Assembly: GCA_037367405.1 (NCBI GenBank) | Contig: JAZKJV010011400.1 | Span: 6,756,501 to 6,820,500 of the forward strand | Source: Ottelia alismoides | Taxonomy: Eukaryota; Streptophyta; Magnoliopsida; Alismatales; Hydrocharitaceae | DNA length: 64,000 bases | Direction of reading: 5' to 3' | Shown here: positions 26,295 through 34,452 of the stretch, piece by piece | Layout: every line of letters starts with the position of its first letter | How positions within the stretch are numbered: position 1 is the first letter of the stretch | Translations under genes and position numbers: made by a program | The notes under the pieces: generated by a model | What the model saw: the letters and a program-made list of their open reading frames with translations, nothing else | What the model was told of the DNA's origin: nothing | The model's database searches: none

Positions 26295-26716
26295 CGTTTT
26301 GCTCCGTTATTTCTGCGTTGCCCTTCTTGCCGACCTTGCCCCCGAGGTGGATTCTCAGGAATGACATTGTTGAGATTTCGAAAATCAACTCGCTGCTTCC
26401 CATCTGGCGGAGACTTCACGACATGCCGAAATAGAACCACATTGTCGAGTGCGATGTCGTCAGTCCAAATGAACTTGGCACTTTTAAAGTCGCTGTCAAA
26501 GTAAGGTTGCTTCGGACCTACTTGCTCTTCGGCGTGTTCTTTGGCTTTGCCCCACTCACTGTCATCAAAGTCCACTGCATACCAGTTGTTCGGTACTTCT
26601 ACGCTTTCGATGCGTGGATTCTTCGTATCGCGATCTATTGGTCCCCATGAGATCTTCTTGGCTTTCCAATCGCCGCTCGTATGGGAATCAGCCGTTTCAT
26701 CATTAGTTCTCCACTT
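26291..26716 (-). pseudogene. Hypothetical protein, 5'-truncated, inside the sulfatase operon
   Basis: The frame reads GDWKAKKISWGPIDRDTKNP, VPNNWYAVDFDDSEW and FIWTDDIALDNVVLFRHVV, a style seen in planctomycete proteins next to YHYH/sulfatase genes. It is open back to just after the anti-sigma stop (26703), where an upstream in-frame TAG ends it, and there is no suitable start codon except a GTG at 26575. The first part of the gene therefore seems deleted. The 3' end overlaps the sulfatase start by ATGA. Confidence 0.6.
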
Positions 26717-27713
26717 CTATCTTTCGATCCGGCGCGTGATGACTTGTATGTTCGAAGAAGTCAGACGACAGTTCCTCTTCACTGACCAGCGATAAACGAA
26801 GATCCAAACGGTCGGGGCCATAGGGCATCTGAACGAAACGCATTCGCAGAATGCCACCAGTGGTCGCGTCGTAGACGATTTCTACTCGCTGAGGCCCGCG
26901 CTCTTTTGGTTTTTTCACAGCAATCAATTGGCGAGCTTCATGACCATCCCCGGTCTGGTACTCTTCAGGGCCAAGTGCGGAGAAAGTTAGGTCATAGGCA
27001 CGCTTCAGCTGCTGGAGACCTTCATTAAGATTGGTTAACGGGACAGACGTTTCGTGCCCTGGAAGATCATGATCAAAGCGATGAACGTCGGGACTAACTC
27101 TAACAGGACCTCGCGTGTTGATTGCCCAGCTCTGCTGACCGTTGCTTCCCGTAACAAACGGTAAGCCATCCTGGGTTTTACGAATGAGCACAAACTGGTT
27201 ACCCGAGCGAACGTACAATGCGGCTCCATCCAGCGGTGGCTTCGGTGGTCGCTGTGATTCAGATCTAGCAGAACGCTTCCCGCGGCGTTCAGTAGTAATG
27301 TCTTCAACTACGATTTCGAAAGTCCGATCTTTCGTCCTCATGCTGTTGACAATAATTCGATCTAGCTCACGAATCGCGGCTGAGGCAGTTGGCGTACCAA
27401 TGCTGAACCACAACGTAGCGAGCCCCAGAATAAGCACCGCAGCGGCCGCCGTTGTTCTTGTGAGAGAACTCATCAACCATGCGCCCCCAAGCCAACCCCG
27501 GGGCGATTCGATAGTTAATGATGGAAGGGTGGCGTCGGGCGTTTCAGCAGAACCCAGGGTGTTTCGCAAGCGATCGTGAAGCAGCATTGCCTCTGCAAAG
27601 ATCCGGGCATTTTCCGGATTGGCTTTGATCCAAGCACTCAATTCCGCTTGCTGATCTGCCGTTAACACATCATCCAGATAGCCGTCAATAAGTTCACGAG
27701 CATCAGGAATCAC
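26703..27713 (-). CDS. Membrane anti-sigma factor
   Basis: About 336 residues from a GTG that overlaps the sigma stop (GTGA). Residues about 1-45 resemble the cytoplasmic anti-sigma helix of FecR-type proteins (ARELIDGYLDDVLTADQQAELSAWI). One membrane helix lies at about 78-98, and the rest is an exported domain of unknown fold. The direct pairing with the sigma gene supports the role. Confidence 0.72.
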   Translation of the reverse strand: MIPDARELIDGYLDDVLTADQQAELSAWIKANPENARIFAEAMLLHDRLRNTLGSAETPDATLPSLTIESPRGWLGGAWLMSSLTRTTAAAAVLILGLATLWFSIGTPTASAAIRELDRIIVNSMRTKDRTFEIVVEDITTERRGKRSARSESQRPPKPPLDGAALYVRSGNQFVLIRKTQDGLPFVTGSNGQQSWAINTRGPVRVSPDVHRFDHDLPGHETSVPLTNLNEGLQQLKRAYDLTFSALGPEEYQTGDGHEARQLIAVKKPKERGPQRVEIVYDATTGGILRMRFVQMPYGPDRLDLRLSLVSEEELSSDFFEHTSHHAPDRKIEVEN

Positions 27714-28234
27714 GGTTGCCCTCCCTCTAGAGCAGCATTTCGCTCGATACATTGCCGCAGTTGATCGCGGATGCGCTGCAGTGACTTGGCTACAGTATTT
27801 GGAGCCATACCAAGAAGAGAGCCTATCGCTGCGGGTTTCAAATCATTTTGGTACCTCAGTTCGCACAACTGACGAGCCCGCCCCTCGAGCTTTGCTAAGC
27901 AATCCTGAAGAAAGTCCAGCTTTCGAGTTTGAGCTGAGTCGAGCTCTTCAAATGCCACTGCCAGCAGGTCAACCGTTTCTGCATCGAAGATTAGGCGGTT
28001 GCGTTTACGTTCGCGCAGGTAAGTTCCAATTTGGTTTCGCGCGATACCCATCGCCCAGGGAGTAAAGGGGCGTGCGGGGTCATAGGACGAGAACGCCTCT
28101 AGTACAGCAACGGATATCGCCTGCAGCACATCATCACGGTCCCGAAAGTCTCGAACGACTGCCGCTACGTAGGCTGAGACTACCGGCTGCGCTAGCGTCC
28201 AGTAGCGAATCGCTTGTTGATATTGTTCGTCCAT
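27710..28234 (-). CDS. ECF-type RNA polymerase sigma factor (Rhodopirellula/Verrucomicrobium type)
   Basis: 174 residues from the ATG at 28234. Region 2 has RDRDDVLQAISVAVLEAFSSYDP and PWAMGIARNQI. Region 4 has LCELRYQNDLKPAAIGSLLGMAPNTVAKSLQRIRDQL. It heads an operon with its anti-sigma, a remnant, a sulfatase and a YHYH protein, so it likely controls that set. In-frame codons upstream at 28264 are less likely as a start. Confidence 0.85.
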   Translation of the reverse strand: MDEQYQQAIRYWTLAQPVVSAYVAAVVRDFRDRDDVLQAISVAVLEAFSSYDPARPFTPWAMGIARNQIGTYLRERKRNRLIFDAETVDLLAVAFEELDSAQTRKLDFLQDCLAKLEGRARQLCELRYQNDLKPAAIGSLLGMAPNTVAKSLQRIRDQLRQCIERNAALEGGQP

Positions 28235-29067
28235 GTTTTTGCGTCCTCGACTCAGCTCAATCAAAACGGTCGTCTACTGATACTTAGCCGTACCCCGCTG
28301 ATCATGACATGAAAATCAGAAAATTGAGGCCGCGAGCGGCTGAACTTCGGGCTTCAATGGAATCGCCCCAGCTACCTGGATTCACGCAATCCCCATTAGC
28401 GGCTCTCGAATCTGTCGAGGTCAAAAGGGCGAGGCGAGTTTGCTAATTCATTTCGATGCGTCGGTGGCAACTGATACGATTTGGCACCACCGAAACGCTA
28501 TCTAGAGCAACCGAGCAGACAAGCGGTCTCAAACTCTCAGAAAGCAATCGCCAGAAGCTCTCTCGGATCGCCAAATTCTGTTAACCCGCCTGCCGCCGTT
28601 AACCGAGAGAGTCCGAGAGATTTCGCTATCCTGGACGGGGTGGGGACCAGGAAACGAGCGATTCTGGACGTTGACCTGGCAGGCAGAGACGAACAACGTG
28701 GGGCGGCGGTAAACAAGAAACCCCAGAAAACGCGGGATTTATGCGAAAAAAGCCGAGACTCTCGTCTCGGCTTCTGGTGTTTACCAGATTGGCTCAGTTT
28801 CGAACCAATTCTGAAAGGCTCCCCGAGCCAAACCCTCTTCGAAATCTCGCGCGAGAGGATTCGCTGTAAAGCCTTGTGCAACAACAAGTTAAGCCAAGAC
28901 GAGCGAAAACGACTCCCCTAGTTTATCGCAGCCTTGGCCTCCCCGTCACCTCGGAAACTCGCGCTGCCTGTTAACTAGCGGGGCAAAGATTCCGAACGGG
29001 AAGAAAGTGGGTGGTGGGTTAACAGGGGCGCGAAGTCCTATCCCAATCGCGCAGTGTGGCCCGTAGC
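28235..29067. other. Intergenic region with one terminator-like hairpin
   Basis: Open frames exist on both strands (28481-28921 plus, 28537-28887 minus), but they mirror each other and resemble no family, so neither is called. A terminator at 28746-28771 is listed separately. Confidence 0.5.
28746..28771 (-). terminator. Rho-independent terminator (minus-strand transcripts)
   Basis: A perfect 8-bp stem GCCGAGAC/GTCTCGGC with a 4-base loop is followed, on the minus strand, by six T (plus-strand A run 28746-28751). It would stop transcripts of the WG-repeat gene whose stop is about 300 bp upstream. Confidence 0.75.
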
Positions 29068-30021
29068 TCAGGTGTATCGTGCAATGCAGTTTCCCTCTTT
29101 GTCGATGAGTGAATACTTGCGTCTTGGCCGTCCCTCGTAAACCGTTGCTACCCCGTTCATAAAAGGCCGAACACCGTCATACTTGGGATCAATGACAATC
29201 TCGCCCTTGGCGTTAACAAACCCCCATTTACCACCCTTGGGTGTGAGCCGTTCGTACGTACCTCCAATCAAAGCGCCGTAGAGACCTTCAGAGGGCAAAT
29301 TCAGATAGGTGAATTGGGGTTGTACTACGATGTTCCCCTCTTTGTTACAAAGTCCCCAATTGCCTTCGAGCTGAAAACCTATCAAGCCGTCTTGAAATTC
29401 TTGGAGAAGCCAATCGAATCTCGCTCCAACAACGTTTTCGTCTGCCTCATTGACCCATCCAAAGCTGCCCTCACCACCCTTCCCGTGGGATACCGGGATT
29501 AGACCTTCAGCAGCGTTGAAGTACCTTCTTTTAGAAACTGGGTTGCCACTTTTCGAGATGAGAAAGTAGATGTCATCCATACACGCTGAACTTACTTTGG
29601 CACCCGGACGAAAGGGCCTCAACATAAGTCCCAATTGCGGACGAATTGACCAAGTCTGATCGAGCCTGAGTAAGCCATACCCCTCGTCGGTACCGACGAC
29701 GAGGTGACATTCATAAACGGGTCCTACATACTTGTATGTCGGTGGAATAATCGCGTTCCCATGTTCATCAACGACGCCCCATTTCTCTCCTTTTTGAAAC
29801 GATAGATGACCACCCGAGTAATGATAACCAATCTCCGTCGCGCCACTGAAAGATCCTACCTGCACTGCCGAGCCGTTGAAAATCCGCACGTTGCCATCTG
29901 ATAAAATTGCAGCGCCAAGCCCCTCGACAACTGGCGTGCAGTACTCAAACACCGGCTCGATGATGAACTGCCCATCTCGGCCAACATAACCAAACAGGCC
30001 ATCACGTCGACACGGAAACAT
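29068..30021 (-). CDS. WG-repeat protein
   Basis: 317 residues made of WG-type beta repeats, each of the form KWGFVNAKGEIVIDPKYDGV. Examples are GLFGYVGRDGQFIIEPVFEY, EKWGVVDEHGNAIIPPTYKY and NWGLCNKEGNIVVQPQFTYL. No signal peptide is visible. WG proteins are thought to act as binding scaffolds and often occur near polymorphic-toxin loci, which fits the RHS remnants next door. The start is the ATG at 30021. Confidence 0.85.
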   Translation of the reverse strand: MFPCRRDGLFGYVGRDGQFIIEPVFEYCTPVVEGLGAAILSDGNVRIFNGSAVQVGSFSGATEIGYHYSGGHLSFQKGEKWGVVDEHGNAIIPPTYKYVGPVYECHLVVGTDEGYGLLRLDQTWSIRPQLGLMLRPFRPGAKVSSACMDDIYFLISKSGNPVSKRRYFNAAEGLIPVSHGKGGEGSFGWVNEADENVVGARFDWLLQEFQDGLIGFQLEGNWGLCNKEGNIVVQPQFTYLNLPSEGLYGALIGGTYERLTPKGGKWGFVNAKGEIVIDPKYDGVRPFMNGVATVYEGRPRRKYSLIDKEGNCIARYT

Positions 30022-30126
30022 CTAGTCTACCTTCAGTTTCAAGACACTTCTTTAATCCCTCAACTCTTCGCGCTCCGCCATCGACCTTTTCAGGATCATC
30101 CTAAGGCTACATGCGACTTTCGTACA

Positions 30127-30384
30127 CTATTCAACGCTCTTGAGTTCCGACAAAAAATCTTCAATAGTTTCGCAGATCTGGTCCAAATAGGTGGGAGCCT
30201 TTGTCAGTCTCTCGTGATCACTCTGCGGTTGTGAGGTTTGCCTAATCCAGCTAAAGACAGCACCATGCCTGTCAAAAAGGAACTGTGTCCCAGGTCCCTC
30301 GGCGAAACTGAAAAAGTTCTTTTCTGGAAGCCACTTGTTCAGAAATGAACGATCTTGCTCCGCGCGAAAGTCGCCCTCGATCGC
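30127..30384 (-). pseudogene. Possible SMI1/KNR4-like (SUKH) immunity protein, C-terminal fragment
   Basis: The last 80 codons (from about 30384) read FLNKWLPEKNFFSFAEGPG and then GAVFSWIRQTSQ, ending YLDQICETIEDFLSELKSVE. This resembles the C-terminal half of SUKH-type immunity proteins. Upstream the frame is joined directly to RHS-derived DNA, so the N-terminus is gone. Identification is by pattern only. Confidence 0.4.
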
Positions 30385-30753
30385 TCTCCTCGACCAGCCG
30401 CCCGCGATGGTCCCAAGAGTACGTGGTAACAATTCCGCCCGTGGCTGTGCGCGAAATCGGTCGACCTTCGTTGTCGTACTGATAGGTATACTTGTTGTCA
30501 GCCACCACCTGGTTATGACTGGCCACGATGAAGCTGGCATTATTACCATTGGCGTCGTAACCAAACGACGCCAGTCACATTGCCGGCAGCATTGAGTATT
30601 AGCCCCGCCGCGTTCGCCTTGGCGTGCTTGAGCTGAGGAGTGCTGTAGGTCACGCCTGTTAGTTGATCAGCCTGGTCGTACGTGTAGCTGGCCAAACCAT
30701 CTTTGAAGCTGTTGATGGCTGTGATCCGCGAATTGGCATCGAGCAAGAAAAAT
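30385..30753 (-). pseudogene. RHS-repeat protein remnant
   Basis: Two pieces in different frames carry RHS/YD repeats: ITAINSFKDGLASYTYDQADQLTGVTY (about 30620-30745) and YTYQYDNEGRPISRTATGG with TTYSWDHRGRLVEE (about 30385-30520). A frame change lies near 30545-30570. The 5' end is cut by the REP palindrome at 30754 and the 3' end joins the immunity-like fragment. RHS proteins deliver C-terminal toxin domains; no toxin domain remains here. Confidence 0.75.
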
Positions 30754-30807
30754 GGGGTCAGGTCTCCAATTACGCAGATAAATGAGACCTGACCCAGACC
30801 TGACCCC
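30754..30807. repeat. REP-like palindrome, family 1, copy 2
   Basis: Nearly identical to copy 1 over the whole 54 bp plus the flanks CAAGAAAAAT and GATTTCTC. It sits exactly between an RHS remnant and the remnant of a recombinase-cassette gene. Confidence 0.88.
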
Positions 30808-30820
30808 GATTTCTCGTTGC

Positions 30821-30961
30821 TCACGATTTACCTCCTTCTTGAATATTTCGATCGCTTCCAAAACCCGGTGTTTCGGAGACGTCGGACACAGAGAGGGGTT
30901 TGTCGGAAACGAAATCAAGCGGCTCGGGTAAAGAGTCTCCGAGATTGCCCAAAACAGGCTC
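30821..30961 (-). pseudogene. Cassette leader protein, C-terminal remnant (second copy at 55998-56199)
   Basis: The frame EPVLGNLGDSLPEPLDFV...LSVSDVSETPGFG ends GGKS and is about 90 percent like the frame at 55998-56199. In both copies the stop overlaps the start of a next gene beginning MSNE. Here that next gene is cut after four codons by the REP palindrome. Function is unknown. Confidence 0.65.
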
Positions 30962-30991
30962 TTGCTGGGACGATACAGACAAGGAGCCCCT

Positions 30992-31020
30992 TTGACAGCT
31001 ATGATGACGGTGAATATACT
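30992..31020 (+). promoter_or_regulatory. Sigma-70-type promoter of the YtrA-like operon
   Basis: TTGACA (30992-30997), a 17-base spacer and TATACT (31015-31020). This is a near-consensus housekeeping promoter placed 30 bases before the regulator start. Confidence 0.85.
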
Positions 31021-31024
31021 GCAT

Positions 31025-31038
31025 TAGTGCACTAGTGC
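31025..31038. promoter_or_regulatory. GntR/YtrA operator
   Basis: Two overlapping palindromes, TAGTGCACTA (31025-31034) and GCACTAGTGC (31029-31038), lie between the -10 box and the ribosome site. YtrA-type regulators bind such AGTG-nn-CACT dyads, so autorepression is likely. Confidence 0.72.
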
Positions 31039-31049
31039 AAAGGAGTCTT

Positions 31050-31433
31050 ATGCTAATCGATCCGAAAAGCCCAATACCCATTTTCCGGCAGATTGCCGAT
31101 CAACTGCGTCAGTCGATCGATGCTGGAGTGTACAAGTCGGGTGAACTCCTACCATCGTTAAGACAACTGGCAATTGACATAAAGGTCAATCCGAACACGA
31201 TCCAACGCGCTTACGAGGCTCTGGAGCGTGAAGGAATCGTGGAATCGCGCAGAGGTGTAGGAATCTTCGTCGCCAAGAATTCTCGCAGCAAACTCAATAT
31301 GGCGGAAAAGAAGTTAAGCCGTTCTTTGGATGTCGTCATCCGGCAAGCTACCACGGAAGGTTTAACACCGGACCAAATCAGGCTCACTTTTGAACTGGCT
31401 CTACGAGAACATCTGGCTGGAGCTAATCGATGA
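31050..31433 (+). CDS. GntR-family regulator, YtrA subfamily
   Basis: 127 residues: the GntR winged helix (PIPIFRQIADQLRQSI, GELLPSLRQLAIDIKVNPNTIQRAYEALEREGIV) followed by the short C-terminal helical pair typical of YtrA rather than a large ligand domain. AAAGGAG at 31039-31045 fixes the start at 31050. It represses its own operon through the adjacent operator (inferred). Its stop overlaps the ABC ATPase start by ATGA. Confidence 0.9.
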   Translation: MLIDPKSPIPIFRQIADQLRQSIDAGVYKSGELLPSLRQLAIDIKVNPNTIQRAYEALEREGIVESRRGVGIFVAKNSRSKLNMAEKKLSRSLDVVIRQATTEGLTPDQIRLTFELALREHLAGANR

Positions 31434-32368
31434 ATGCTATTGCAAGCACTGCGGCTATTCAGACGCATCAGCTCACCAAGCATTATGGCCACCAGATAGC
31501 TTGCTGCGGAATCGACCTGGACATCACAGAAGGGACTACATTCGGCTTGCTGGGACCTAACGGAGCCGGCAAAAGCACGCTTATTCGAATGCTGATGGGA
31601 TTAATCCCTAGTGACTCGGGGAAGATTGCGATTCTGGGCTGCCATGATCTGCGATCATCTGAACTGCGCCAACGAATAGGTTACGTGCCCGAATTGCACT
31701 ACATCTATCGTTGGATGACTATCCGTGAAGTTCTGAAGTTCGTCGAGCCGCTGTACGATCAGTGGGACGCTGAGCTGGCAACAAGTTTACTCGAGAAATT
31801 TCAATTGCCCACCGCCAAACGAGTCGGCTCATTATCGAAAGGGATGACGGCCAAGCTCGGTTTGCTTTTGGCGTTGGCTCATCGTCCTAAGTTAATGATC
31901 CTCGATGAACCCACCTCGGGGCTCGATCCAATCATTCGTGAAGACTTTCTAGAGAGTGTCCTGCAAAGTAACGTCGATGGTGACCAGACAATCCTATTTT
32001 CAAGTCACCATGTAGACGATGTTGAACGAGTTTCCGATGAAGTTGGCATTATGGTGCAGGGGCGACTAATGGTACGCGGTACTCCGGACGAACTTCGCCA
32101 GCGGATCAAACGCATTCAAGTTGTACTGCAAGACGGTAGATTACCGTCCGCAGCTCCGCCACAGACTCTAAACCAGAAATTATCACGCCGCGAGTGGACG
32201 TTGACCGTCGACGATTTTGCTTTCGAGCTATTGCGCCAGATTGAAACGAACAATGATGTGGTGGCGGTCGAAGTCGTTGACTTGAATTTGGAAGAGATTT
32301 TTAAAGATGTTGTGCGTGGTTTCAATTCTGCCTCCAATCCGGAGAATGTTTCATGTTCGCAGCACTAA
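31430..32368 (+). CDS. ABC transporter ATP-binding protein (YtrB-like)
   Basis: 312 residues: Walker A GPNGAGKST (about 43-51), signature LSKGM, Walker B LMILDEPTSGLDP, H-loop SSHHVDDVE, and a C-terminal extension of about 90 residues. It energises the permease encoded next, which overlaps it by 16 bases. YtrA-controlled exporters commonly respond to cell-wall antibiotics; the substrate here is unknown. Confidence 0.92.
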   Translation: MNAIASTAAIQTHQLTKHYGHQIACCGIDLDITEGTTFGLLGPNGAGKSTLIRMLMGLIPSDSGKIAILGCHDLRSSELRQRIGYVPELHYIYRWMTIREVLKFVEPLYDQWDAELATSLLEKFQLPTAKRVGSLSKGMTAKLGLLLALAHRPKLMILDEPTSGLDPIIREDFLESVLQSNVDGDQTILFSSHHVDDVERVSDEVGIMVQGRLMVRGTPDELRQRIKRIQVVLQDGRLPSAAPPQTLNQKLSRREWTLTVDDFAFELLRQIETNNDVVAVEVVDLNLEEIFKDVVRGFNSASNPENVSCSQH

Positions 32369-33072
32369 TCAAGAAGGACATGCGACTGCTGCATCGCTAT
32401 TTGTTTGCCGCGGTGGCGGCAACAATTGGATGCTACATTTTCCCCACTGTCGGGATCACTTGGCTGACTACCTACCAAGACGAATCTATGCAGACGATTC
32501 CAATTCGGAGTTTTCTGATCTTACGCACTGGATACAACTTGGGCTTCGGCGTAACGGCCTTATGCTCGGTACTAATTGCTGGAAGTATCTTCACGCTAGA
32601 ACGGGCTGACCGATCCGCTGAGTTCTTGGCTTGCCTGCCCCCAAGCAGAATTCAACATCTAGTCAGCAAGTACAGCTTGCTGTTTGGTATGGCCGCATTC
32701 ATGATCCTTGTACACATTCCGGCCGCCCTGCTGTCGGACACTCTACTTCCTTACGTCCGCTCGACAAGTTACCCGTTCACCGATGGCACACAGTTGTCGG
32801 TTGTTTTTCAATTTGTGGCAGTCATTTTGTCGATGACCGGCGGCGCACTGGCCGTCTCTGCTTGGCAGAACTCGAACGGTGTTCCAATTTTATGTGGTCT
32901 GCTCACGCCGCTGGGCATCTTTGCGTTGCTGGTACTGTTCAACTATTTGCTGGACGTTCCGAACTTGAGTCGGTTCGAGTTTTTGAACCGCTTCAACATG
33001 TTCTCGAGTTTAGTCGGGCTTAGCCTAATTTTCTGTGGAGGCTACTGGTATGTCGAAAGGACAGAACCATGA
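32353..33072 (+). CDS. ABC transporter permease
   Basis: 239 residues with about six membrane helices (e.g. LFAAVAATIGCYIFPTVGIT, FGVTALCSVLIAGSIFTLE, FQFVAVILSMTGGALAVSA). The cytoplasmic start MFAALIKKDMRLL is typical of ABC-2 permeases. It overlaps its ATPase upstream and the thioredoxin-like gene downstream (ATGA). Confidence 0.82.
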   Translation: MFAALIKKDMRLLHRYLFAAVAATIGCYIFPTVGITWLTTYQDESMQTIPIRSFLILRTGYNLGFGVTALCSVLIAGSIFTLERADRSAEFLACLPPSRIQHLVSKYSLLFGMAAFMILVHIPAALLSDTLLPYVRSTSYPFTDGTQLSVVFQFVAVILSMTGGALAVSAWQNSNGVPILCGLLTPLGIFALLVLFNYLLDVPNLSRFEFLNRFNMFSSLVGLSLIFCGGYWYVERTEP

Positions 33073-34118
33073 AGCGAGCAAGGCTAATGGGCTTGCCTGT
33101 TTTCCTGCTAGTGCTGGTATGCAACTGGTTGGTGTATGACGGCCTGCGAGCCAAATACCAGACGAATGCAGAGTATGCGATGCCAGCCGATAAGAGTCCG
33201 CCGGCTATGCTCGATTTCCTACGCAAGATGGATGGCTCGATGGAGTTCTCTCAAGGGTTGCTGATGCGGGGCGACAATGCCGATGAGGTGTGCAAGGCTG
33301 TGCTAGATGCGTGCGAGTACATACCAGCCAATTCACCTGATTTGACGCTCGCCGAGCAACGGGAAATTGAGCATTACCGGGTGAAATATCTGGGCGGGGC
33401 GATTGCACGCGGGATTAGGCCAGGGACGCAAGCCACGATCGATGAACTGGCCGATTTTACGAAGAACCTGATATCGAGTGCCGATGTGTTTGGTTTTCAA
33501 GAGCAGTCGGCTGCAGAGATGACACTGCGCGTGCTGGAAGGAAAGGAAAGCAACAACGAAACGCGTGGATTCATTGCCTGGTTGCTCGACAAACTCTCCA
33601 CTATGAAGTCTAGTTCGGAAAAAGACGCGTTTGTAAGTCGACTGGAACGCATAGCAACGCGTCTAGAGATGACGCATAGTCAGATGGTCCTCCAATCATT
33701 GACTTTGGACGAACAGGCGTTCGACATCCAGTCGCTGCGCGGACAAATCGTGTTGGTTGAATTCTGGGGAACGCGCTGTCAGCCCTGTTTAAAGGACCTT
33801 CCTGCGCTTAAACGGATCTATGCCAAGTACCGCGATCGCGGCTTTCAGATTGTTGGCATCTGCTTGAACGCAGAGCCCGAACGGATCCGTCGCTTCGCTG
33901 CTGAGCATGAACTCCCCTGGGTTCAGCTGTGCCACGACCATTCATTGAGCATGGACTGCAACAAATCGCTGGCCGAGCGTTTCGGAATCGAAGCGGTACC
34001 TACCACGTTGTTGATCGACGCAAACGGACAGGTGCTTTCGCAGGGGATTCGACCTTTTCATAGCGACCAAGAGAAAGATCTCGAAAAGCAACTGGAAAAA
34101 CTGCTAAAGCATCGATGA
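33069..34118 (+). CDS. Membrane-anchored TlpA-like thioredoxin
   Basis: 349 residues. An N-terminal hydrophobic segment (residues 9-22, PVFLLVLVCNWLVY) serves as anchor or signal. A helical region follows (about 35-215). The C-terminal thioredoxin fold (about 218-349) has the redox motif CQPC in FWGTRCQPCLKDLP and the cis-Pro loop AVPTTLLID. It probably reduces or oxidises envelope proteins. Its place as last gene of a YtrA/ABC operon is unusual and suggests a link between export and thiol chemistry. Confidence 0.85.
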   Translation: MKRARLMGLPVFLLVLVCNWLVYDGLRAKYQTNAEYAMPADKSPPAMLDFLRKMDGSMEFSQGLLMRGDNADEVCKAVLDACEYIPANSPDLTLAEQREIEHYRVKYLGGAIARGIRPGTQATIDELADFTKNLISSADVFGFQEQSAAEMTLRVLEGKESNNETRGFIAWLLDKLSTMKSSSEKDAFVSRLERIATRLEMTHSQMVLQSLTLDEQAFDIQSLRGQIVLVEFWGTRCQPCLKDLPALKRIYAKYRDRGFQIVGICLNAEPERIRRFAAEHELPWVQLCHDHSLSMDCNKSLAERFGIEAVPTTLLIDANGQVLSQGIRPFHSDQEKDLEKQLEKLLKHR

Positions 34119-34452
34119 GAAAGAAGAATGGGGTCAGGTCTAGACCTGACCCCGATTTCTCCTGCGAGTGACCGAGAAGTACTTGCTGAGCGAACCAAGC
34201 CACAAACTCGCTCCATTTACCTTCGGTTGGCTTCTGGAATTGCATTGGGAGATGTTGGGATCGCTGCCGAGTTTCATCATCGCGCGGTTTGGGTACATCC
34301 ATTTGAGGATGGCATGGACGTGAAATGTGATTTACTTTAAACAAAGTGATGTATTCTTGTATTGCAATTCGCCGCCGGTAGAGCCGTGTGGCGCAGCATT
34401 CTTCAGGCGCGCGTGAGCGTATCCCAAGTTGATCTCGAGGAGGAACAAGCTG
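34119..34452. other. Intergenic region with a minimal REP
   Basis: Holds the short REP at 34130-34153. An open frame on the minus strand (about 34165-34344, MFKVNHISRPCHPQ) runs into the REP, as at 11.5 kb, and may be another truncated remnant. No family is recognised. Confidence 0.4.
34130..34153. repeat. REP-like palindrome, family 1, copy 3 (minimal form)
   Basis: GGGGTCAGGTCT and AGACCTGACCCC are directly abutted, a perfect 24-bp palindrome lacking the inner stem of copies 1 and 2. It lies 12 bases after the thioredoxin gene stop and may end that operon. Confidence 0.88.

Noticed and set aside
28481..28921. 146-codon plus-strand frame in the 28.3-29.0 kb gap
   Set aside because: Mirrored by a minus-strand frame, spans a terminator hairpin and resembles no family.
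34128..34340. 70-codon plus-strand frame beginning in the REP
   Set aside because: Starts within the palindrome and shows no protein-like features.
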